A DNA stretch of 64,000 bases from Carya illinoinensis (GCF_018687715.1 NC_056754.1:12670501-12734500); one strand, 5' to 3'. Counted from the stretch's first letter, positions 12,000-23,750 are shown. Numbers and translations: made by a program. Notes: generated by a model from the sequence alone, not told the origin.

Positions 12000-14130
12000 A
12001 CTTCCAAACAGCTATTTTCCGACCCGAAGTTGTGTGGCCGAATTCTAAACTCAAATCATATTCCCAAGAAAAAATTGGTTTTCCAACCCAATTCCTTTTA
12101 TTTTTAATTTTTAATTTTATTTTTTTAAAAATAGAATTACCTTGAATTATTCACCAAAAACCCTTAAAGACCACCACACTTCTTTATCTTCCATTTCTGT
12201 TATGCTAAGAAAAACTACGTTGCTCATTTTCTTGGACGAACCATTAATGATAAGATATCTCTAAAATGAAGAAGGATAAATTCGCATTCCTAACATCTTT
12301 ATCATCACCTATACCCTCAAAACTAACAAGAATCATTTCTTAAATATGCACCATCTATTATCCTCAAAATTGGTATGGATCAATCCTAAAATCTGCAGCC
12401 ACTATAATCTTGAGCCATAACAATTATTTCCTTGAACTCGATCCAAATCTTCAATCCTCAGATAAACATACGAATTAAATCAATACGTCCGATCTCCAAA
12501 AATATTTTTTCAGAAAATGGCTCAAAATCCAATTTCAAATCAATATCCAATTTAATCTGCATGCACCATGGCCTCCCCTAGAGACCATCCGCACACCCTG
12601 GCTCCTATGTCACACTGCAGGTAATGATTACGCATGTGACATCCACACGAGCGATGTCCAGTTCTAAGCCCAGCGCATACGTAGCCAAGCATCCTCTAGT
12701 CCCTGCCAACGGAGGGCCATAGAGTCGGCACGAGAGCGTTACCATTCCGTCTAATCCACTTGTCGCCCAGCGACAACTTAAAGGACGTCACTCAGTATAT
12801 TGTACTCCCGAGTGACTAGAGGAGCTCCACGGAAATAATGTCTCATCTCGGATTGGGGTCGTAATACACACGTACCCCAAAATCCATTTAAACACCTTAA
12901 ACCAATTTCCATTTCCCACACATGTACATGCGTGCCATTATGCGAAAAATCCAATTTTCCTTTTTCAAACATGAACATGCATACTCCATGCAGTGCACAC
13001 ATCAAGCCACAAAATATCCAACAAATCCCAACATCAACCAACATACAAATAACTCCGTCCTCCAATCCATCCGACCTCCGAACTGCTCAAACTCAGTCTG
13101 GCACAACAAACCAATCACAAATTATTGTTAAAGAAAAAATATATTTGAATCTTAAATGAAGTTTGAAAAATACTTACAGCACTACAAAATATTTTTTGAA
13201 GGATCACGGAGGTGCAAAAAGCGACGGCAAAGCAACCTAACAGTGCAAAATGCACTGTGGCCATGAGTAACAAAACACCCACTTTTGAATGGAAACAAAC
13301 TAAGGCTTGAAATTGATAGGGAATGGCTTAGAGATGTTAGTAAAGCCAGTGAAAGAGGTGGTTGGCCGTGAGTGATGGGGAAAATGGCAGTGGAAGTAAA
13401 AAACGGTGGTCATGGTGGTTGCTTCGGGATCGGAGCTAAAAATGGGTGGGCTAAGTCAACAAGAGGTTGATAATGAAGTGGTGAAGAAATTATGACCAGA
13501 GGTGGAGCAACAGTGGCAAAATGGCTCAAAAGCCGTGTGGCTTGGTGGGGCTCATGATGGTTAACAGCGACATGGGAGGTGCTGAAAATTAGTGGATAGG
13601 TGCGCCAGCCGGTGGGGGCTTGAGAAGCACAACGGCGCAAGTGGCAGTGCTGGAAGAGAGGAAGAAAATGGACAGAGGGAGGGGGAGAACCGGGTCGCGT
13701 GCAGTGAGAGAAGAGTAGGGGAAGAAAGAATAAAAAAGAAAGAAGAAAAAGAAAAAGAGAGAAAAAAAATGAAGGAAAAAAAATGAGGTCCGATTTTCAC
13801 ATCTTGGGTCAAGAAACTAATCCAACGAAAATTATTTTCAAAACAGTAAATAAAATAAAATAATTCAAACATAGTGAATAACTAAATTAAAATAACAAAA
13901 TCTAAAAACACAATAATTCTAAAGCCCAAAAATAACTAATTTAATTTAAAAATCAATTTAAATTCAAAACAATAATAAATAGCAAAAAAGCATGTTAAAA
14001 TAATTTCATAAGTTAAAAATCATAAAATAATACTGCAAAAATACCTTTAATTTAAAATAATAAAATCACTAATTATAATTATTTAAATAAAATCACTCAA
14101 TAAAAATATACGTAAAATTGGGATATCGCA
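12000..14130 (-). mobile_element. Probable LTR-retrotransposon LTR block, minus orientation
   Basis: The right edge reads GGGATATCGCA at 14120-14130, so on the minus strand the block opens TGCGATATCCC, a TG start like many long plant gypsy LTRs. It is followed by T/A-rich LTR-like sequence, then GC-richer sequence near 12580-12900 with no coding frame. LINE endonuclease sequence begins immediately to the right. The left boundary is not resolved and I could not find a matching 5-bp target duplication. Short frames inside are not genes. Confidence 0.4.
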
Positions 14131-15183
14131 TTTCAATACTTTTGTTATTCTGTCGGAAGATGAGAATGAAGTTGCTCTTGATGCTCATAAGAATTATGGC
14201 TCAGATCCTTGTTCTCTTTTGGGGGATCAGTCATCTAAAGAAATTTCGGTGAGAAAGTCTTATCGGGTGAAAACCCAACCTAATAAATTGAATTTATGAT
14301 TGACAAAATAGTAGTTTGGAATGTCAGGGGTTTGGTTACCTCAAAAAGAAGGATAAGGAAACTGGTTCGTAAGCATGGTATCATGTATGAACCATTCTAG
14401 GAGGTGTCGAAGCTACAAAGGTGGCCTATTAGTTTGCATTTTCCAAATTTTGCATCTAATTTGGAGGTGGGTGGAAAAATATGGGTGTGTTGGAAAGATA
14501 AAATTGAGATGGATGTTGTAGGTATGACTAATCAATCATTGGCCAGATTATTTTAGGCTAGTGGTGGAAATCTGTTAGCAATGTGCTAAATGCACACAGA
14601 TTGAGCACCAAGGTCTTTGGTCTCATTTAAGTGGAGTGTCTTGTGTGGGAGTGGCATGGGTGGTGTTGGGGGATTTTAACATTATTTGAAGCAATAAGGA
14701 CAGGGTGGGTGGTAGGCCAAGGCCCTCTTCGGCTATGGATGACTTTAATGCCTGTATTAACTGGTGTGATTTATTGGACTTAAGGTTAGAAGGAAGACAA
14801 CTATTATGGTGCAATGGACAACAAAGTATGGTTAGAAGCTGGGCAATGCTTGATAGAGTGTTAGTAAATAACGATTTTATGTCTAAATTTGGTGAAGCAA
14901 ATGCTAGATTGTTGAGTAGAAGAACATCGGATCACTCGTTGATTTTGTTACAGTTGACTTCAGGGTCTGAGAGGTATGGCTCCACTCCTTTTATATTTCA
15001 GAACATGTGGATTTCTCACGAAAATTTTTTGGAAGTAGTGGAAGTTTCTTGGAAGGAATTGGTTGATTGTAGCTAGGGATTATTGAAACTAGCCAATAAG
15101 CTAAAAAGGCTAAAACTGAAGCTACATGTATGGAATAAGGAGGTTTTTGTTTGGGTTGATGGAGTGATAAGGGAGTTGGGATG
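14131..15183 (+). pseudogene. LINE (L1-type) ORF2 fragment, endonuclease domain
   Basis: The endonuclease/exonuclease/phosphatase domain of a plant LINE is readable over several frames. VVWNVRGL follows an ATG at 14296, GDFNII lies near 14668, and RSWAMLDRVLVNNDF, TSDHSLILLQ and FQNMW lie in the open frame 14705-15076. LANKLKRLKLKLHVWNKEVF, the linker before the reverse transcriptase, then follows to about 15183. Stops and frameshifts break it. Sequence stops before any reverse transcriptase, so this is a truncated fragment abutting an LTR-like block on the left and a Harbinger pseudogene on the right. Confidence 0.8.
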
Positions 15184-15197
15184 ATGATAACACAGGT

Positions 15198-15237
15198 CAC
15201 ACATCCCATCGCTAAGTGCCAAGTGATGGGATGTGTG
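15198..15237. repeat. Perfect 13-bp inverted repeat at a transposon junction
   Basis: CACACATCCCATC at 15198-15210 is followed after a 14-base loop by its exact reverse complement at 15225-15237. It sits between the end of the LINE fragment and the first recognisable Harbinger codons. Confidence 0.75.
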
Positions 15238-16452
15238 CCACGGTGTAGTCATTACCATTAATTGAGTAATTGACTGAAGAAACACACCCTTGGGCAAGCT
15301 CAGTGAAAATAAAATTTCTCTCTAGCACATTAATATCATTATGGGAACCGGGTAGTCTAAAAAATGCATATCATACAATGTTTTGAATATCGTATCGGAT
15401 GCCGTACCGGTCAAGGCACTAGAACGAAATATTTCAATACCGGTACCATTTCATATGCCGTTTTGGAATAGTCGATATATAAATAATTATATATATAAAT
15501 ATATATGTTAATTATATTCCAAAATAATAATATATATATATGAATAAATTATGCATAAATACATATATATATATAAACATTATAAATAGTCTGGTCTGAA
15601 TTGGAGGTCAAAAAATAAGCTTGTAGTTTGAAGAAAGACCGAAATACCGATCGGTATGGGCTGGTACGTAGCCCAGTACAGGCTGAAATATCGGCCAATA
15701 CGGCCAGTATTTGGACCGGTATGAAACAGGTACAATTTTTGTAATGGACTAGTGGTTAGTATGCAATAAACCGGCCGATACGATACAAAATTAAAAACAC
15801 TGATATCATATCCAAAGATCATATGATGCTACCACTTTTAAGATATTAGTTGGTTCATACTTTTTCACGCAGTTGGGTAATTTTTTCACTTCTAATACAT
15901 GCAATCAATACTCCCTAGTATTTCGAGGAATTCACGTTATTCACCAATAGAGAGTAGTTGAGCAACATCATTGGCGTTTGGAGACCTTAAATATTCATTA
16001 GAAAAAAAAAAAATTATGATGGCAGCCAAAAAAAATTTCAAGCTCTCCATTTCGGTGCTTTCTCCAATCCATATGTATTCATCCATGAAATTGACAGTTA
16101 CTCCATATGCAAGCATTCTAAGTGCAGCAATTATCTTTTGTAGGGAAGATAGATCAATTGTTCCAGTATTATCTCTTCTTTAGATGAAGTAAGGCTCGTA
16201 AGCCTCTACCTCATGCTAAATACAAAGAAAAAGTTTACGACCCATATGAAATATCCTTCAAAATAAATTCAAGGAATATATTGGTAATTCTGCAAAATAG
16301 TTGCGAAATAACCATTCGTGCCCTTCTAAATGATCATGCCTAATATATGTACAACGTTGATAAGTACGACTAGGATGAGATGTTGATCCTCCATATTTAT
16401 TAAGAACTATCTCCAACTCATCTTCAGAGTCTAAGTGAAGCAACAATTTGAA
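15238..16452 (-). pseudogene. PIF/Harbinger transposase (DDE_Tnp4, plant ALP1/HARBI1-like) remnant
   Basis: Read on the minus strand across stops and frameshifts, this matches the plant Harbinger-type nuclease family. In order: YIRHDHLEGHEWLFRNYFAE (~16350), SSLQKIIAALRMLAYGV, MDEYIWIGEST, EYLRSPNANDVAQLL, GSIDCMY (first catalytic Asp), then past an inserted MITE AFFRLPGSHNDINVLERN (second Asp) and ELAQGCVSSVNYSINGNDYT (~15260). The C-terminal part with the third acidic residue is missing. Stops occur at several normally conserved positions, for example in place of the W of DCMHW. The gene is therefore dead and was split by the MITE at 15376-15802. Confidence 0.8.
15376..15802. mobile_element. 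427-bp MITE (hAT-type, 8-bp TSD), family copy 1
   Basis: The left end CAATGTTTTGAATATCGTAT and the reverse complement of the right end (CAGTGTTTTTAATTTTGTAT) form an imperfect terminal inverted repeat. It is flanked by a perfect 8-bp duplication ATATCATA (15368-15375 and 15803-15810). CCGGT-rich arms surround an AT-rich middle. It lies inside the Harbinger pseudogene, whose reading resumes on the other side. Related copies are at 55417-56045 and from 63521. Confidence 0.85.
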
Positions 16453-16838
16453 AAACAAAGAACGAGTTATTCAATAAGCATGTGGAGAATGAGACCAAAA
16501 TGAGAATTTTCTCTTCATTTGAAATGAAAATTTGGTTGCTTTAGATGTCAACGAAAGAGTAAGTGCTCTTATTTATACATCAAAATATTACTGTTTGAAA
16601 ATATAAATATTAGGAAAATGCAAAAATATTACCATTAGAAAAATGACAAAAATCATGACTTTTTAAAATTTAACCATTACGTAATATTATTCTTAAAAAC
16701 ATAGTAATTTTGAAAATTTGATAGTATCGGCAAAAAGATAGATCCGACGATATGTTAAAAATATTCACTAGAAAGTAGAAGTTCAAAATACAAGGAAAAA
16801 GATAAAAGAATGAGTAATTAAAGTTGTAAAGGAAAGTG

Positions 16839-16931
16839 TCAAAAGCTTGATGGTCTGATGGTATATGACCTGGTTCTCCAAACGAAAAACCTGAGTTAGA
16901 AATCCTGCAACTCCTTATATCAAAAAAAAAA
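16839..16931 (+). mobile_element. Short SINE-like retroposon with 15-bp target duplication
   Basis: A 93-bp segment ends in an A tract (16922-16931). It is flanked by TTGTAAAGGAAAGTG (16824-16838) and TTGTAAAAGAAAGTG (16932-16946), a 15-bp direct repeat with one mismatch. Near its 5' end TGGTCTGATGG (16851-16861) resembles a pol III A box, and AGTTAGAAATCC about 43 bp later resembles a degenerate B box. Length, tail and duplication fit a tRNA-type SINE, but the box matches are imperfect. Confidence 0.55.
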
Positions 16932-16946
16932 TTGTAAAAGAAAGTG

Positions 16947-18456
16947 AGAGGAAAAAATATAAAAAATAAAAAAAAATAAATAAATAAAAACAATGAAGAA
17001 ATATTATCTTAATAGAATATAGAAAAAATAGAGAGTGGAATGTAGGGAATTTTTGAGAGATTGGTAAAATTTAAGAGAAAATTAAGAAAATGATGATTTT
17101 TCGCTAAAATTTATAGAAGAAAAAGTCTATAGACAACCAGCCTACATCCCCGCTTCGGCCTCTTCTCCAACGTGGATTACAAAACGACTACATTTGTGTT
17201 TTAATTCTCCAACAAAAAAGATGTAGTGGATTCGAAACCTGACTTGAAGAATTACTACCCTTTGAGTTTTTCCATGGCTTACTACAACCTTGTTCATCTG
17301 ATTCACTGCAACTCTCATTTATGCAAATCATGTTGGATTCGTGTGGGTTCATGGCTCTGGTTCATGGGTTCAAGGAGAAGACAAAGACTGACTGGGCCGG
17401 CTTGTGACCGTAGTGGTTAGTAAGGAGAAGAGGGAGTTCTTGGTGGATCCGTTCATGTTAGAAGAAAACTCATTTCGGGTATTGATTGAGATGTGAAGAA
17501 AGATGATCAGGAGGAGACTTTCGATGGGGAAAGCAACAAGAAAGGGGTGATTTTTTTTGGATGTGGATGCCATCTTGTTTGAGCACATGCTTTGGTTGAG
17601 AGTTAAACATAATTCAGAGTTAAACTTTCTACAGAGAAGGAAACTGAGGGGTTCGTTTTTTGGACCATAAATTTTGAGCATTGAAGGGGAATAACACATC
17701 CAAGTGGCTTCGGAGATTTTGATTAGATTCTTAAAGAAAAGTTAAGGGTTCTCATAAAGTGGGTTTCTTGAAAAACAAATAGTTAATGAATGTTTTGGCT
17801 GAGCATTGAGAAAGGGGAGAGTAGGATATGGGTGAATTGTCAACTCAAAAGTCTGGCATGAAGATTTCATTGAGTTATATTCCTTAGATTGTTCAAGTGA
17901 AGAGTGGGTTGGAAGCAAAATATTTTCTAGATGGCATCAGGACCTCATTCTTTCAGTAGGTTGAAGCATCAAATTTCAAGTTGGCTATGAAGTTATTCAG
18001 GGACCTCCTTTTGATTGAATCAATTTTCCCCCGTTTCATTTCTTTTAGGTCTTTTTGGTAGCAGATCTCTGTTTGGACTATGGTTCTGTGAAATTCACGT
18101 CTCATAGACATATATGTCATCTAGCAACAATTAATGTTAAATACTTATAATTTTTCCAAAGAACAAAAAAAGATTGTTCGTCTCTGTTTCAGCTCAATCA
18201 AAAAACAAAAAAAGATTGTTCTTCTCTGTCTCAGCTCAACCTCAAGGAGATAATCGACTTCTATGCTCAAGATTCTTAGATATCAGATCGATCATAGTAA
18301 CTCTACTGTTTTGAGTTGTTGGTGATCAACCTTTCAATTTCCCTCCGTTTTTCAGACTTTATTTGCTTTTTTTTTTATAAGCCGGTGTCGCGGCAGGGAC
18401 ACAAGTGGTTGTCCCTAGAATTGTTGTTTCCTTATAGAAAATTCTAAGGAGTTGGA
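16947..18456. other. Region without a recognised gene
   Basis: AT-rich to about 17100, then more balanced sequence with short frames at 17226-17420 (+) and 17370-17699 (-) that match no family I recognise. Sequence at 17820-18010 resembles a decayed coding region, but no domain could be assigned. It contains the target site of the LINE at 18470. Confidence 0.3.
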
Positions 18457-18469
18457 TGTGAATGCTCTA

Positions 18470-20895
18470 TTTTTTTTTTTTTAAGAAGAGCCGGTAGCCA
18501 CACACATAGTTGCCACATCCCAAGTTTATTAATAATCTCTCATTTATGGCGGATGAATACCATGGTAACATCATTACACTTGGGGGTTTACAAGATATAG
18601 CACTACAAAACTAACCCAAAAACCAAGTGCCAAAACAAGCCAATAAATTCTTAAAAAAAAAAACCAGCAAAAAAACAAATTCTAACAAGCCTAAAACAAA
18701 GAAACAACAATACTCGAAAAACAAGCCTGAATAAAAAACAATAAAAGCAATAAGAAGAGCAACAAAAACAATAAAAAATTAGCGACAGCGTAGCAACAGC
18801 GTAGCGAGGGAAGACCCAGCTTGTCCAAGCGGATTAAACCTCTCAGTAGCCTCGGCACTTCCCTAATCACTTGCTGTTCCATGTAATGACCAAGTGCACC
18901 ATACTTTGCAAGCCAATTAGCAAATTTATTATCCTCTCTGAAGACATGACATACTGAACAGACCATCGAGTCCAAAAGACCAAGAATCTCCTCCCAAAAA
19001 TCCTCAAGATACCGAACCCCACGTCTCTGTTACTTCCATAACGAAACCACCACTTGCAAGTGTAGTTCAACTTCCACGTTACCAATCCTCAAAGCTTTGC
19101 AAGCTTTAAGGCCATACAACAGAGCTATATTATTCGAACCAACGCCAAGAGAAGAAACAAAAGCATGAATTAAATTACCGTGATCATCTCTAATAATACC
19201 ACTAGCCCCTGACGACCCAGGATTACCAAAGCTACTACCATCAGTATTTAACTTAAAATGACCCTGAGAGGGTTTGCACCAAGCCCACCAAAATTGAGCA
19301 TCGCCTTGGCAGAACAAGAGGCAAGATAAGCAAAGATTGTGAAATCTAAGAATCATGACTAGAGCATTTCGAAACTTTGTGAATGTCCTAGCAGATTGAG
19401 CGAATCTCATGAATAATTGGTTGCCAAACCAAACTAAAAGGCTCAAAACGACCTTCCATGCGAGCTACACATCTACAACACCAAAGACGCCAAGAAAGCA
19501 ATGAAGGAAAAAGGCCCACTATAATACCAACCTGAGAAGAGGAAGATGCACGATGAAACCAAAGGGACACTGTCTCTTTCCAATTACCACGAAATTGTAA
19601 CCCAGAGATAGCTCCACAATAGCGCCACATCCAAGCAACAAAATCTCCTCCAAACAAAACATGATTTTGATCCTCGTAATTACCAGCATCACAACAATCA
19701 CATTTAGAAATAATCGGCACCCCTACACGACGAAGACGATCATCCACACTGAAGGCATGATGCCAAGTCTTCCACATAGAAACCGAAACCTTCCACGGGA
19801 ACAATTTATGCCACATCCAAGAATGCCAATTCATAGTAGAGCCCTTAATACAGATACAGTCACACTCTGATTTTGTAGAGAAACAACCAGTATCTTGCTT
19901 CATCCATACCAATACATCCGATCCGCCCTTGCAAATTGCTAAAGATTCTAGAATATCATTCACATGGTCCTAGCCCACCAAACTAACCAAGAAGTCCACG
20001 TCCCACGAATTTGACAGTTGACAATCCTTAACTTTAAGGAAATGACTACCCGCCACCTGAAGATCAGAATACAAGGGACCCCGATCCCACCACTTATCAT
20101 ACCAGAAGAAAATGTTGCCTCCTGAGGCGCCACTTAGAATTTCCAAGAACCAAAGGAATACATTTAGTAATCATTTTCCAAAATCTCTTACCTTTATTCA
20201 CATCAATAAGAAGCCAAGGTTTAGACTTCACATATTTATCTTTGAAAAACCGAGCCCATAACGAATTACCTGGATTAAATTCCAAGCGAACATTATATGC
20301 AAAGCCTTCTACATATCATCTAGGTGATGCAAACTCAAACCACCTTCTTCCACTGGAAGACATATGTTCTTCCAAGCTACCCATTTTTTCTTTCCTCTCC
20401 CGCTACCCTCTACCCAAAAGAAAGTGCTAATTAAACGATGTAACTTCTTGATAATAGAGTTAGGAACCTGTAAAATAGCAAATAAATGTAGAGCCATGCT
20501 AGAAAGCACATGCCTCATGAGGATAAGACGACCTCCTAAAGAAAGAAGCTTCATCTTCCAACCACTGATTTTATTACGAATTTTTATGATCATCTCCTTC
20601 AAGTGAACTTGCTTGAGCCTCCTTGAAATAATAGGCACTCCTAGATATTTGAAAGGAAAAGAACCTTCTGAATATCCAGTCATATGCTTAATAGCTCTCT
20701 TACGACCGAAAGAAATCTTTTGAGGAAAAAAAAAAAAAAACAGCAATCTTTTCTCTATTAATACTCTTACCCAACCAAGTCTCATATGTCTGAAAGATAG
20801 ATAAGAGATGCTGAATAGTTCTCGTGCTACCATTCATAAAGATTGCCACATCATCAATATACATAAGATGTGAAATTTGAACCGTACCTCTGGCT
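18470..20895 (-). mobile_element. 5'-truncated LINE (L1-type) with 13-bp target duplication
   Basis: The duplication TGTGAATGCTCTA flanks the element exactly at 18457-18469 and 20896-20908. The minus-strand poly(A) tail is the 13-T run at 18470-18482. Coding remnants from right to left: reverse transcriptase from the catalytic LMYIDD (near 20855), then FPFKYLGVPIISRRLKQ, GWKMKLLSLGGRLILMRHVL, zf-RVT (CDCCD..ED.NHVLF) near 19690, and RNase H (FKLNTDGSSFGNPGSSGASGII near 19240; CHVFREDNKFANWLA near 18930). A 14-A run at 20729-20742 (plus strand) and other lesions break the frame. Truncation just upstream of YIDD and the intact duplication show target-primed insertion of a dead-on-arrival copy. 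Confidence 0.92.
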
Positions 20896-20908
20896 TGTGA
20901 ATGCTCTA

Positions 20909-21678
20909 AGCACATTGAGCGTTTCTACCACTTTTGATAAAACTACCTAGTTTTTCTTCTGATCTTTATTTTTTTTAGGGGCCGATTGAATCTCATGAAT
21001 TTCACTAACCTCTCCGTGATGAAATGAAATCTAGTACATAATCGTGTTGGCCAAATCGTCATGCTGGATTTACCATGACACGAGGTTTAACTCATTATCT
21101 TCAAATCTCGAAAATATAAATTAAAAATAACCACAATTACATTGGAAACATAACAAATAATATCAAATACAATCTTTAAATACACAAATCTTACGTAAAT
21201 ATTTTATTAAGAAAAAAAGAATAGTCCCATCATAAAAAAATATTTTTTTTTATATTTTTTAAAATGGGATTACTTTTTTATTGAATGTCGACTTATATAT
21301 TTTGAGTTTATATATATCATTATTCAAGATATTCTAAACTAAAGCTTCTTTGTTTTATTGATCCAAAGCCGTAGCCCAGTTAATACTTTCGTGCCATGGG
21401 CCGAGAAAATAGTTGTGACAAGCAACTTCATAAGTTCCTAATTGCAAAAGTAGATGCTCCAATGTATTCTAAGCTCTCATTTGAACCTTGCATGCATACA
21501 TACTCTCAAAGCTCCCGTCTCAAACAGAGCTTCATACATCTGCCTGAACATTCAATCTAGAGTTGTTGCTTTTAACTTAATCTAAAACAACAACCAGAGC
21601 CTAATAAATAAAGCATATTTATCTGCATATGGAAAAACGCCATGGACATATGGGAGCCAAGAACTGTGCTGCCTTCCT
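20909..21678. other. Intergenic, 3' side of the small membrane-protein gene
   Basis: No gene is recognised. The first bases restore the target locus of the LINE. The rest is AT-rich sequence that may include the 3'UTR of the gene at 21679-22000 near its right end. Confidence 0.3.
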
Positions 21679-22000
21679 TTAACTTTTGTCTTGTTTCTCT
21701 GCTTTTTTTCTAGCCCGCCTCTCCCTCTTGCTTACATACTTGAATCCTCCATTTTCAGACTCCGAGTCCTCTAAATCTCTGACAGACTTCTGCACATACA
21801 AAAGTACTCGGAGTTAACCAAATTGAGAACTGTCTCAAACTAGAATTAATGTGGAGGAGAGAAGAGAGGGGAGAGAAGAAAGAGAGGGATCGTACAAAAG
21901 GTACCTCTCTAAGCTCGGCAAAGCTTACAACATAGAAGGTAACGGCTGCAGCTGCTACAATTCCTAGAACGGGTAAGGCCACTTGCTGTATCCCATCCAT
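21679..22000 (-). CDS. Small single-pass membrane protein, 68 residues, two exons
   Basis: Exon 1 is 22000-21905 (32 codons) and exon 2 is 21789-21679 (36 codons plus TAA). The 115-bp intron has GTACCT at the donor and TGTGCAG at the acceptor, phase 0. The protein has a short N-terminus, one hydrophobic helix (about residues 8-27, LPVLGIVAAAAVTFYVVSF), an acidic patch (DLEDSESE) and a strongly basic C-terminus (KRERRARKKAEK). This topology fits a small organelle or ER membrane protein with a charged tail. I recall similarly sized plant proteins of unknown function beginning MDG.QQVALP but cannot name this one. Without splicing the first exon would read on into the intron as an 81-residue frame. 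The clean intron and codon pattern argue for the spliced form. Confidence 0.72.
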
Positions 22001-22559
22001 TCCTCTCTTGCTGCTTTTCTGCCAAAAGTATAGGACATATGTGTGGCCGGCCTTTGCTTGAGAGTTTCTGTTTGGAAGGAGAGTGCATATTGCTACCGGA
22101 TAAGGTTTATCTGTGTCACATGGGGGGACAATATTGCTCTGGATAATGTCCTTTTCATGAATTTCTTTGCCTTGACACTATTAAGGAGCAAATGGGCTAG
22201 ACTTGGGAAATTGAAGGTTGGCCCAACTCAGCATCTGGAATGTAGAAATCGTAGAATTATGTAGTGTGGTCTGTGGCAGTCAGACTGAGAGACCTATATC
22301 CACCCCAAGCCCAACCATTGTGCTAGGTTGAGGCTGGATTTTTTACAGCCGGAAAATGATGGAGACCATCCCCATCCCTAAACTTGCATTAACACTGAAT
22401 TAAAAATAGTTTGTTGTTGATCGATGAGTTTGTAACAAGGGATTTATCTTCTCTTACGTGAAGAATATTCAATATAGAGGGATCGGGTATAGAAAAACAA
22501 ATGAAATATTCTTCCATATGGAAGGAAGATCAGTGAGAAATGCTGCATATTTGAGAGAT

Positions 22560-22765
22560 TCTTTTTGGGAAGTTTGGATAATTAGTTAAAATAATAAAAT
22601 AAAAATTAAATAAAATATTGTTTAAATATTATCTTTTTTAATATTATGATTATTTTAAAAATTGAACAAATTAAATTATTTATTATATTTTTTATAAAAA
22701 TTTAAAAAAATTATAATTATTAGATAAGACGAGTTAAAAAATCATTTATATCCAAACAAACAAAG
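22560..22765. repeat. AT-rich MITE-like repeat, family A
   Basis: It shares an interior with 33085-33415, 46572-46790 and 48419-48565: ATTTATTATATTTT, TTTAAAAAA and flanking GAGATGAG/TTTGGAT-type ends. It is recognised by comparison among these copies, and ends are approximate. Confidence 0.5.
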
Positions 22766-22847
22766 ATTTCATTGTATAGATAGCAAAAGTACGAATAAAT
22801 AGTATTGAGATGATGTTAAATGAAATGAATTTTGCTACGTATAAATA

Positions 22848-22996
22848 AAGTCGCGTATTAATCTGCGTACTAATATTATTTTTTTATATTCAAAATTTAA
22901 ACTAGTACTATTTTTAATAAAATTTACTTTTTAATTAATTACATTACATTAAAGCATATATTAGTGTATAATTATCTTTGTAACTAGATTTTTCTA
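22848..22996. repeat. MITE-like repeat, family B
   Basis: It begins TTTTGCTACGTATAAA and contains ATATTCAAAATTTAAAC followed by ATTTTTAATAAAATTTA. The same order is seen at 47157-47327, and inverted at 47905-48060. Confidence 0.5.
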
Positions 22997-23162
22997 AAGA
23001 AAAAAGTATCATAGACTCGTAGGATTATTCATCCTGACCGAATAAAACTCAGCCAGTTCATCCGATTTTCGGTTACCGGTTTCGGTCCGGAACAAATGCT
23101 TCCTTCACTTCTTAGAAGCCGCAAGGTTTCCATTTTTCTTTCGTAAACGTACCTTTCTTTCG

Positions 23163-23381
23163 GGCTTTGCTACATACAGTCGCCAGATGCAGTCGGCGTG
23201 CAATCGGCTGTACGGAATGAATAAAAAAAAATTATAAAAAAATTTTTTTATATTCAAGGGGACCTACATGAATTATAAAAAGTTATAAAAATAATTTTTT
23301 TTTCATGTAGGTCCCGTATTAATTTTTTTTACAGCCGACTGCACGTCGATTGCATTTGCCGACTGCAAAAAGTATTTCTCC
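23163..23381. mobile_element. Hairpin MITE, copy 1 (about 220 bp)
   Basis: The outer arms contain AGTCGGCGTGCAATCGGC on the left, answered by GCCGACTGCACGTCGATT on the right. An inner perfect arm pair GGGACCTACATGAA / TTCATGTAGGTCCC gives a nested palindrome. It is nearly identical to the copy at 23531-23750. Superfamily is not assigned. Confidence 0.75.
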
Positions 23382-23530
23382 TTTCTAATTCTGCGACATC
23401 TACCTCTTACACCTGACTAAGAAATTTCCTCTCGTAGACTGTAAACTGTAACATGCAAGCAGTTATGAACTTACACGAAAATGAGATGCCAGCTGTGACT
23501 GTGAGAATCTGAGGCTCCCTTTTTTTTTTT

Positions 23531-23750
23531 GGCTTTGCTATATACAGTCGCCAGATGTAGTCGGCGTGCAGTCGGCTGTACGGAATGAATAAAAAAAAAT
23601 TATAAAAAATTTTTTTTATATTCAAGGGGACTTACATGAATTATAAAAAGTTATAAAAATAATTTTTTTTTCATGTAGGTCTCATATTAATTTTTTTTTA
23701 TAACCGACTGCACGCCGACTGCATCTGTCGAATACAAAATATATTTCTCT
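23531..23750. mobile_element. Hairpin MITE, copy 2, flanked by 15-bp direct repeats
   Basis: It has the same architecture as copy 1, about 150 bp away and in the same orientation. AGAATCTGAGGCTCC occurs on both sides (23504-23518 and 23766-23780), with a T run between the repeat and each end of the element. Confidence 0.75.

Noticed and set aside
13561..13872. Ser/Phe-rich minus-strand and Glu/Lys-rich plus-strand frames
   Set aside because: They are opposite-strand readings of a purine-rich low-complexity tract in an LTR-like block.
16670..16993. 107-residue Phe/Tyr-rich minus-strand frame
   Set aside because: It is AT-driven and overlaps the SINE-like insert and its A tract.
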